From NCBI GenBank assembly GCA_949987705.1, contig OX465281.1:29558942-29622941 (forward strand): 64,000 nt of DNA. The letters are read 5' to 3'. Of the stretch, positions 55,602 to 64,000 are shown piece by piece. Source of the stretch: Thereva unica (Eukaryota; Arthropoda; Insecta; Diptera; Therevidae). The notes beneath the pieces are model-generated. The model was not told the DNA's origin. It saw only the letters and a list, made by a program, of their open reading frames with translations, and made no database searches. Every line of letters starts with the position of its first letter. Within the stretch, counting starts at the first letter, position 1. The position numbers and the translations under genes were made by a program.

Positions 55602-56640
55602 TCTTTGATCCGTTACCTGGCGGTCCGAGCGGGACATCCTCGCAACGGATACGCTGCTGACGGTAACGCTTCAAAAAGGCAGTTTCTTGTCTAGTTTCTT
55701 CGGTTTCCCGAATCTGGTCAATTCAGCAGTTCGGCCACTTTCCTCCTTTCACGCCCTGGGACCAGGCGGCGGTGGAGTTACCAGTATGCTTAACCTAATG
55801 TATGATGTTCCTGGAGATCATGGCTACTGCTAGCAAAACGATTCTTCTTACAAGCTTTATATTAACTTCGTTCCCTGTGTGTGAGGAATCTGCAATCGAT
55901 TTTTTGGCCACTTTCCGATTTCCGGTGATGTTCAAATTTGGCACAAGCCTTTGGTTCTGAAGGCAAGCAATGTACAGGGTGTATTAGCGAAAATGTCGAA
56001 ACGCCTGGCTGTGGATAGGTCTTGGATAGACCAACAAAAAATCGTATGGGTGGGAGGGTGAATCATAACGGTTTAGCCGCTAGGGCGTTTTGAAACTTTT
56101 TTGGTAGAGGTTTACATATTACCCTGTATTTTTGTAACCCTAATAGATATTTTCATGAATAAGGCAGCAATCTACGCAGGAATACTCCCACCTATCTAAA
56201 ACTGTAAAAGTCAAGGGCTCAACCCACCAACATCCAGAGTTAAGAGTCATCAAAGAAGTCATCAATTTTGTTTTTTTTTTTTCACTAAAATTTCCACTTG
56301 AACCACCTTTTTCTCCAAAAATTACGTAATTAACCAATATTTTTTTTTTACAAAATTCGAAAGCTACGTCCTTTACTTTTGAAGTTATATATGCGAAAAT
56401 TGGTGCTTACTTTTCGACAAAACTCAGGTGAAAAAGTACTAAAAAAAGGCGAAATAGAGCCAATTTCACCATTAAAATTGCTAATAACTTTAACAGTAAG
56501 GGTCGTAGCGTTATAGTGGTTAGACATTATTTATAGGAAATTGACATTTGCCAATTACCAGTGTTTTCGTAGAGATCTTAGAAAATCTATCCGATCCTTG
56601 ACCGTGTTTCAGCCTCCATTTGTGAACAAACAAGGTTTCG
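55602..56640. other. Unassigned DNA
   Basis: ACAGGGTGTATTAGCGAAAATG at about 55974 resembles a DNA-transposon end, but no partner was found. No gene is recognised. Confidence 0.35.
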
Positions 56641-56644
56641 TTCA

Positions 56645-56900
56645 AGATCTTCCATAAGACTCAACAGAGAGGACTAGTATGGTACACGGATAGCTCCAAA
56701 ACAGATCCGATGCTGGGTTGTAAGTGCTGTTAGGACGAGAGCTTTAAGCTAGGCTTTGCGTTCAGCTTGGGCCTATAGCTACAGTAACAAGCAGACCATT
56801 GTCCTATCTGACAATCATGCGGCAAACAGAGCACGAAAGTCTCATACAACAGGCTCAGCATGATTTACAGAGGGTTGGAGGGAGGTTTGTAGGAGCAGGG
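56645..56900 (+). pseudogene. RNase H remnant of a retroelement
   Basis: GLVWYTDSSKTD near 56671 matches the first RNase H motif (usually YTDGSK) and IVLSDNHAA near 56801 the third (usually SDSQAA), with stops and shifts between. It is not a copy of M within the window. The host element is not identifiable. Confidence 0.55.
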
Positions 56901-57828
56901 CCTTCGCTCCAAGATCAATCGTAAGTGTCCCACATGCCACAATTTGCTCGCGGTGCCCGTGAATTTCTGCGTGTACAGGTAAGAGATAATCATAGAAAGA
57001 TTGAAGGTGTCAGATCTAGAAAGGACATACTCGATAAAACCCGCAATCTCTAGTTGTAAATAATCGTACTAAAGGGATGAGTAGTACTGTGTAAACATAC
57101 TGCCAACTCCGAATACCAGTGATCTTCAGTTTAACTTAAGCTTCCATAGTTCCATAGAGGCGGAGCTCTGCCAAGGGTGACCGTCCTTTCTCATGAAACT
57201 TATGATGTCAATATTCTGAGACGAGTAACATGCGAAGCAAAATGCTATCGACCAATTCTGGAAACTTAGTTCTTCCTAGAAACAATGGAAAAGTTTTTAG
57301 ATAAGCAATGTACTGAGAGTCTTACAGCGAACCCACTTCACTGCTTGCAATTTGCGTACCGGTCGGGCAGATCTGCATATTTAGGCAAGATGATAGTTTA
57401 TTGTACCTATCTTATCTGAAGAGCATCTTTCAAAAGAGGAGATCACTTGATGTAGAACCGTAAAGGGCGCTACAGCGAGGAGGAGATTGACTCTCCTCCA
57501 TCGCGACTTCACAATTTCGAGGGAGATTTGGGATAGTTCTGGGACTGCAGCACAAACTAACTTGGCAAGTTAAAACGTATGCGATCGATCGGTTTCTGAT
57601 GGTATACACCAGACACTGGAAGTCCAGTTTTAGTGAATTCGAAGCATTTTATTCTTGTACCTGCTCACAAAGGGGCCAAAGAGTTGTTTTTAACACGGGT
57701 TGCGCTTCTTTTCTTTCAGTCCACGGGTTGCTCTCATACAGGCCCCTTCGTATTGCCGACTTTTATCATTGAGTGAAATGTCGAAAAGAGAGAAGAGTGA
57801 TAGAACTTCCAAAGCCGCTGACTTCGGT
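56901..57828. other. Unassigned DNA
   Basis: No gene or repeat is recognised; short ORFs only. Confidence 0.35.
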
Positions 57829-58036
57829 GATAGTACAGTCAATCTGTCACGAAAAAATAGGGAGTCTCCTAAAAATGACATACCGAAATTTGACTTGATG
57901 AATCGTTAGGGGGCATAGAGGAGGGGGGACTTCGGAAATTTGACATTTACTTCATTATATGCCCCCTAACGATTCATCAAGTCAAATTTCGGTATGTCAT
58001 TTTTCGGAGACTCACTTACAGATTGACTGTATTATC
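57829..58036. repeat. 208-bp fold-back repeat
   Basis: The left arm (57829-57917) and right arm (57958-58036) are reverse-complementary, sharing GACATACCGAAATTTGACTT and GATGAATCGTTAGGGGGCAT, with a 40-base loop. The arms differ by a small indel near 57849-57860. No clear target duplication; it could be a small MITE or a local inverted duplication. Confidence 0.8.
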
Positions 58037-58438
58037 AAAAATTACTCAGAAAGATACGACAATGCAATCCTTTCTGTGCGAAGAAAAAGGAAAGTAAAAA
58101 TCTATGATCTTCTGTCCCTTTCAAATACGCGCTCCGGAATGGCGAGAGGGCGGAGGAACGGCAAACTACACAAACACATGCAGAGCAGGAAGTACACGAA
58201 GATGGTACATGAATTCACACAAGCAAAATAAAAGTCCAGACGGCACAAAAAATTGCGGAGAAGAGAAATCAGTGCGTTTCTTTCGCACTTCGTGAAATAA
58301 CATTTCTTTATTTACTCTCTCTTTCTTCGATTTTTGTTTTGTTTTTAAATTGAATTTTGTCTCGCTTGCACCTTGCCGATTGATATATTCACTCGCAAGG
58401 GAGCTTATGGGAAATTTTGAGAGCGTCGTATCTTTATG
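58037..58438. other. Unassigned DNA
   Basis: Overlapping short ORFs only; nothing recognised. Confidence 0.35.
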
Positions 58439-61262
58439 GGGTTTTTTTTTTTTGTGATACGATGAAGCTTAGGAGTCACCCTTTGTACTACTAGTCAGTC
58501 ATGTCGTTCGAGTCATGGTCAGTGTCTAGTAGTAAGCTTGATCTGAAGGATAGAATAGAAAGGATAGGTTAGGGGTCTGGGGGGTGCATGAGTAGGTGTC
58601 GATGAACCTTGCGTTTGAACTCAGAGATGTTATATGAGCTCGGAAACACCGACTGCGGAAGAGAGTTCCACAACCGAGTTGTTCTATTTATAAACGAACA
58701 GCTAAACCGTAATGTGCGTGAAGGGGAGGGCTGCAGGGTGAAGGGGTGAGCCGAGTTGGCTAGTCTTGTGTTGCGGGAAAAAAGTTGCCGTGTAGGCAGG
58801 AGGTTCTTTATTTCAGTGGAGCATTCGCTCTAATAATAGCGATAAAACTTGCTGAGTGCAGCTACGTTCCTACGGTGGCTTAAAGGGTCGATGGAGGAGC
58901 AAAGAGTGCTATCACCAATGAGTTTGATGGCGCGATTTTGCACCTTATCCAGCCAAGCCAAGGTAGTTTTAGGAGCGCCCGCCCAGATATACGAGTTGTA
59001 TTCAAGGTGGGGTCGAATGTAGGACTTGTAGATTGTGGCTAGAGCAGCTGGCTGAAGGAGGAACTTGCATCTCTTAAGGAATCCGAGGCATTGATACGCT
59101 TGTTTGGCAATCTGGAATATGTGACCATTCCATTGCATATCATTAGATAGAGTCATTCCCAGGATGCTAAGAGATGGGTCAGGTGTTAGGCTATCCCCGT
59201 CCACTGAAATAGAGGGAAAGTCGGTACAGGTTTTGGTGGAGATAAGGCAGTACTTTGTTTTTGATGCGTTAAATTCGACCCGATTCTTGCGGCCCCAGTC
59301 AAGAATGAGCTCGATGTCTGCGTTAAGAGAGCTGGACATGAGTTCGCGGTCTAAGAGACAAGGTCTGGCACTTGCTTGTCTAGCGTTGGCGTAAGAGTAA
59401 CGCAGAGTACTGTCGTCGGCGAAACTGTGGAGTGGGTTGGAGGGGATTGAGAGCAGATCGTTAATAAATATTAGAAAGAGAGCAGGTGAGAGGATCGATC
59501 CTTGGGGAACGCCGGCCGAGATGGAGTGTGGGTTGGATTCGACGCCATCCAATACTACCTTGATTGAACGGCTGGAAAGAAAGCTCTCAGAGTTTGCGCA
59601 GAGGTTTAGCCAAAGGTGAGGCACATTTATTGAGTACCATAGGGGGAATATTATCGGGGCCAGTGGATTTGTTGACGTCAAGCTCTTTGAGACATTTATA
59701 CACCTCACGGGTCCTGAAGAAGATCCCGCCCATTGAATGGGCGATGCGATCGAGGACCGGTGGTGACGTATCAGATTCGGGCAGAGAAGAATTTGAGGCG
59801 AACAGAGATGCCAATAAATCGGCCTTGGATTTGCTTTCTGTTATCACCTCCTTTCCATTGGTGAATGGAGGGGTTGAGGAAGAGGTAAAATTCTTCTTGA
59901 TGGAAGTTACCAAGGCCCAGAAGTTTTTGCTGCCTGCATTTGCGTTGAGAATCTTGTTTCTTAATTTGTCGTCAAATGACGATTTAACCTTCCTGATGGT
60001 GGAATTACAGGAATTTCTTAATTTGATATACTCACGACGAAGGGACTCACTTGGGGAGTGTCTGTACGCTCTATAAGCGGCTTCTTTAGCTTTAATTGCG
60101 TCCATGCATTCCCCATTAAACCATCTATTCGGCCTTGGCTTTGTAGATTTGATAGAATGAGGAATGAATAACCGCATTCCAGCCCGTATAATTTTGGTTA
60201 TACACAGAGCGGCATAGCTCGCACTGGCATCCCGGAAACATAGATCCCAGTCCGTGGCTTGAAAAAAGCGAATTAGCCCCAACCAGTTGGCTTTCCCATA
60301 GTGCCAAACAGTTTTTTTAGGAACTGTGTTAGTAGGGGTAGAAGATGAGTATGGGAAATTAGCGCTGACTAGGCAATGGTCCGAGTTACCGAGAGGTGAG
60401 CCAACTTCGACGGAGTACCGTGATGGGTGTGATGTAAGAAACAGGTCAAGGAGATGGGCTCCATGACCTTCAACGTCTGGGACACGCGTTTCCCGATTGA
60501 CAATTTGGTGCAAATTATTAATATCTGCAAAAAGCTCAGCGTCTTTGCCAGAAACACTGGTGCCATTTGAGTATTTCAGCCAATGTATATTATGTACGTT
60601 GAAATCACCCGCAACAATGATTTCACACTCCGGATGGGAAAGTAAAAATCCGGAGATTCGTTCGGATATAGCATCGAAGGCTAACGTCGAGGCTTCATTA
60701 CTTATATTAGGACTTCTGTAGAGAAAACAGAAGAATATGACGTGGCTGCGAAGAATGATTTTAATCCAGGTATAATTAAAGTCTGGAGTTGTACTATTAT
60801 ATTCTTTCTGAAAAGCCACGTCATTCCTAATGTATATGGCGACTCCCCTATGGTCAGAGAAGTTGTGCACTAAGGAATACCCAGCCACCTGAAATCGATC
60901 AAAATCGATATCGGTGACTTGAGTTTCACTTAGCGCGAGAACGGCCGGGGCATGGGATGTTAAATGGCACATTACGGGGGAAAAGTTCGCGAGGAGGCCC
61001 CGAATGTTACAAAAATGAAATGAAAATTTTTTGTTACGGAGCCTCTCCGGTGCAAGGTTCATGACCTCATTTGATGCTGTCTGCGTCGGCGATGCAACCA
61101 TAGGGCTAACGGGAAGAGTCCTGTTGCAGTGTTATGCCTGCTTAAACAAGACAATTCCCATCAGCTGACCGATATTGTTGCGGCGCCGACGATGGCAGGC
61201 AGAGAGTACGGGAAAGGAAGGAAGGAAAAAAAAACTTACTTGCCGTCCGTTAGTAGTATTCG
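58439..61262 (-). mobile_element. Jockey/CR1-type non-LTR retrotransposon C
   Basis: Second copy of the B family on the minus strand. The poly(A) end is seen as a T run at 58441-58456, and the 5' leader lies at about 61100-61262. It has a good endonuclease but a deleted RT. It lacks the palindromic insert carried by B. Confidence 0.85.
58830..61101 (-). pseudogene. Endonuclease/RT ORF2 of element C
   Basis: The minus-strand frame 61101-59587 gives a complete-looking APE domain: CNIRGLLANFSPVMCHL, LALSETQV (catalytic Glu), LYRSPNIS, IIVAGDFNVHNIHW (Asp/Asn), LLDLFLTS and LGNSDHCLV (SDH), then the linker to KSTGPDNIPPMVL and LRKL. There the frame breaks, and about 130 codons present in B (from FALSYFSGVYPDSWK to the segment before FLSGRSIKVV, including the first catalytic RT Asp) are missing. 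It resumes with SSRSIKVVLDG, SAGVPQGSILSPALF and SFADDSTL. The copy is dead. Confidence 0.83.
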
Positions 61263-63336
61263 TCTAGGGTAATTTTTGGTATTATGATGGAAGATCGCTC
61301 TTCGCTGACTGTGTTGATAGGCGATGGCAGGAGAACGGACCACCGATATTTTTGTAAAGGAGGAAGACAAGAAATGTGGAAAGTTATCTTGTTGGTGGGA
61401 AATGTTGCTAAATCGATTCGAACAACTGACCTCTGGGACGGTAGCCCTACACTTCAACCCCTAGTGTACCAGACCAGCAGGTCATACCCTGTGACATCTG
61501 TCCGCAGATATTGGAAAATCAATAACGCATTATCAGGAAACTGAATTTAGTTAGTGCTGAATTAAGTAGATATGCATCCAGTAAGTCAATTGAGTGGGTG
61601 CATTGAATGATCCGCATCGACGGCGACGATATTTTCAAAGCATAAAACTTCGAAGATGACTTGAAGTTTCTTCTTCGTCTTAGAAGACTCTGTTGCATTC
61701 TCCAGCTGTCAGACAAAAGCGTGCGAGCCTAGACGGCACCAGTAGACTGCACTTAGTTGACTTTAGTGAAGTACAGATTTGCTATATCTCGTCAGATTCA
61801 CCGTAAACAACAAACACTATCACTTAATGAGAGCTTTTCGATGACTCAAGCTCTTCTCCTGAATCATTCGAGATTCGCACAACTCTCCCCAGCCCTTATC
61901 CCGTGCCGTGTGCCGAGTCCCGATAACTCTCGAACCCTGGCTCGTCGGACTTAAGAACAAAATCGGTGTTATTTACATGCTTTTCGAATTACTTCATTAC
62001 CTGTTGCCATTCCTGCGCAGACGCGGTAGTTCCCTTTCACTTTCTAGCACAGAGTCCGTCATGCGTGACAGGAAAAAATCACTTAAGACCAGCGCAAAAG
62101 TAGAAGGCACAGCGCCAGATAATAAACAGAAAACCAATACTGGGCCCGTCGTCGTCCACCACAGCAGCGGCGCTCTCCTTGCCGTGAATTAATTTATGAT
62201 GAAATTTTTGGAATTTTCGGCTTCGATTTTTACCTGAACAGGTACACTGTGGCCGCCATTGTGAAATTAGCCAACGCCGTGACCCACATTTACCCACTGA
62301 GGGGTGGTTTTTTACGATTGATAAGCTTAAAGCTTGTCTTGGATATAATCTGGATACACAGAGGCGGGGGCTCTCTGCATCTCGGGATGTTATGGTTCAC
62401 GGGTTCACCCACTTTTGGCTTGGTTCCCGTGCCCCGGTTGTTGGTTACCGCTTGCATGCATGCGCGTAACGTTGCGCAATCCTCTTATTAGACGCTTGTT
62501 TTTGTTACGTGTCTTCGATTTTTTCTTGCTTTTTTTGTTTTTTGAAAAATTGTTTTTCCACGGTTTTTGTTAGCTTCCAGGCAATTTTGATAATGAACTA
62601 TTTTGGATACAAGTGGGCTTTTTTGTTGAGGTGAGCAGATTGAAATTGAAAGAATGGAAGAATTGAATTAGATTAGAGTGTTTTTCCTTGTGGCTGTTTA
62701 TTTGTTATTTTCTTAGTGCCTAAGGTAAAGGCAGTAATCATTTTTAATAAAATTTTACAGATATTTCCTCCTAAACCTCGTTCTAGATGAAAGCATCTTT
62801 GGTCTCTTAGACCAGTATCAGACATTTTCACCTTCCTTCAACAGCTTTATTAAAGCATAAAAGTGTGGTGCGTAATAACGTTGCAAGTAATAAGATTAAG
62901 TCGCACCCTTAACGAAGCCATGGTGGTGTTGAATGGAATAATGCGGAAAAGGTAAATAAAATATTAGCAACGACAAGGAGACTTTTATTATCGTGTTCAT
63001 ATTTAAAACTGAAAATTGTTGTATCCAGCGCTTATCTATTCCAAGAATATGAGAATTTTTTGTCCTAAAGCACGACAAAATTGCTGAAATGCTCAAAGAA
63101 GATTTGTAGATATAAAATAGATAAAAAATAAATATTTCAGAACACGAGCTTCTTGTAAACTATGTACATATTCAGAAGTATAAATCGGTATCATGTTTTG
63201 TGGGTAAAAATAATGAAAACCTTCTGTACCTTTCATAAACAAATTTTTATATTGTATTAGTGTGCAAACAATAAGAAATTCGAAATGGTGAATATGTACA
63301 TACAAGGCCTACAAGGCCACTAAAAAAGAATATATG
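61263..63336. other. Unassigned DNA
   Basis: No transposon is recognised. Small ORFs at 61284-62491 lack domains and overlap on both strands. GC is higher at 61850-62480 than in the flanks, so an unrecognised host exon or promoter cannot be excluded. Confidence 0.35.
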
Positions 63337-63696
63337 GGGTGCGCCATCTAGACCTTCGGTATTTCAATATTGAATAACTCTTCCATTTTTTAGCCGATTT
63401 TGACAAATGAGCACGATTTATTTAGGATATTCTCTACCATTTACATATTACAAATCAGTTTTAAATGCAATGTCGATTAAATGACCATCTCCATTCGATA
63501 CGCAAAAGTTTTCACAATTGAATAATTGTTTTTAATGTAAAGCGTTGTAATTTCAGGGCATCCTTTCGGTGCGTATTGACTCGTACCTAAAATGGTACTG
63601 AATGACCTTTCAGAATAGTGTGCATTTATCGAAATCGGCTAAAAAATGTCAGAGTTATTCAAAGTTGAAATAGCGAAGGTCTAGATGGCGCACCCT
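63337..63696. mobile_element. 360-bp MITE with long terminal inverted repeats
   Basis: The ends read GGGTGCGCCATCTAGACCTT at 63337 and, in reverse complement, the same at 63696; the similarity continues inward for about 75 bp (shared TTGAATAACTCT and ATTTTTTAGCCGATTT) with scattered mismatches. No coding capacity. The target duplication is unclear, so no superfamily is given. Confidence 0.85.
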
Positions 63697-64000
63697 GGGG
63701 TTGTCAAAACTTTTCTGTCCATATTGTCATCGTGGTAATACAGAGAGGTACCACGTCCAAAGTGATGCATGCAGCAGCCCTTGGTTTGATTTTTAGCTGT
63801 AGCACTACCATTGGAGTTGTTGTTAATTTTGATGAAACAGTTCTGGTAAAACAGGAAACGAGCACTGGGCTTTTCATAATAAGCGTAATATTTTAAAATA
63901 AAAGTAATACTAACTAACCCCAGAGATTACAGAAGCGGCAGCCCTATTAGATTTCACGCCAGCAAAGATTTCAAAGTTTAAGAGCTCATCTGTGAACATT
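63697..64000. other. Unassigned DNA to window end
   Basis: Nothing recognised. Confidence 0.4.

Noticed and set aside
1..64000. CRISPR arrays, operons or prokaryotic defence systems
   Set aside because: No array of short direct repeats with unique spacers and no bacterial gene organisation; the window is clearly insect nuclear DNA.

Overview
The window looks like a stretch of a repeat-rich insect nuclear genome, most probably a fly (Diptera, likely Brachycera). The evidence is one recognisable host gene, an intronless C/EBP-type bZIP gene at 43465-44691 whose N-terminus (ESPQMYDAVQTLSQLDLKK) closely resembles my recollection of Drosophila slow border cells (slbo). It is AT-rich, with Asn- and Gln-tract coding. 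The species cannot be named from sequence alone.

Layout. 0.3-9 kb: a jockey/CR1-type non-LTR element (B) sits inside an older non-LTR element (A), and B itself carries a 119-bp palindromic insert. 9.1-13.7 kb: a TTAA-flanked DNA element holds an RTE element (E), which holds a 366-bp inverted-repeat element and a solo LTR; a target-site duplication (TSD) is readable at every level. 14.8-18.6 kb: a second RTE fragment (F) is split by a nearly complete PIF/Harbinger transposon and by a 312-bp MITE, both with TTA duplications. 19.3-20.6 kb: a near-perfect 585-bp inverted repeat, then a 121-bp tandem array. 21.5-28.2 kb: two head-to-head jockey/CR1-type elements (I, minus; K, plus), the second interrupted by a 2.3-kb LTR-like unit. 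28-31.7 kb: mostly unassigned DNA with a SINE and small TE fragments. 31.8-36.6 kb: element J, whose 950-codon endonuclease/RT frame is fully open. 38-40.7 kb: a decayed RNase H-bearing LOA-type element (M). 40.7-47.7 kb: the slbo-like gene with promoter region and UTRs, in which I see no transposon. 47.8-64 kb: SINEs, TE fragments, a second copy (D) of the A family, a second copy (C) of the B family, a small fold-back and a 360-bp MITE.

Apart from the slbo-like gene, every coding region I can recognise is transposon-derived. Most are broken by stops, frameshifts or deletions; element J ORF2 is the clear exception. Harbinger carries a DDE nuclease gene and a divergent MADF-domain gene, which are expected to act together in transposition. 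The E/F family has (AAG)n 3' tails, and several 5'-truncated copies show ordinary target-primed integration.

I did not find a clearly new biological system. The items most worth a second look are the 585-bp inverted repeat (a possible hairpin-RNA/siRNA source), an upstream ORF ending 7 nt before the slbo start, the open J element, the internally deleted jockey derivative present in two copies, and the four-level TE nest. Family names are from recognised motifs only; no database search was run.
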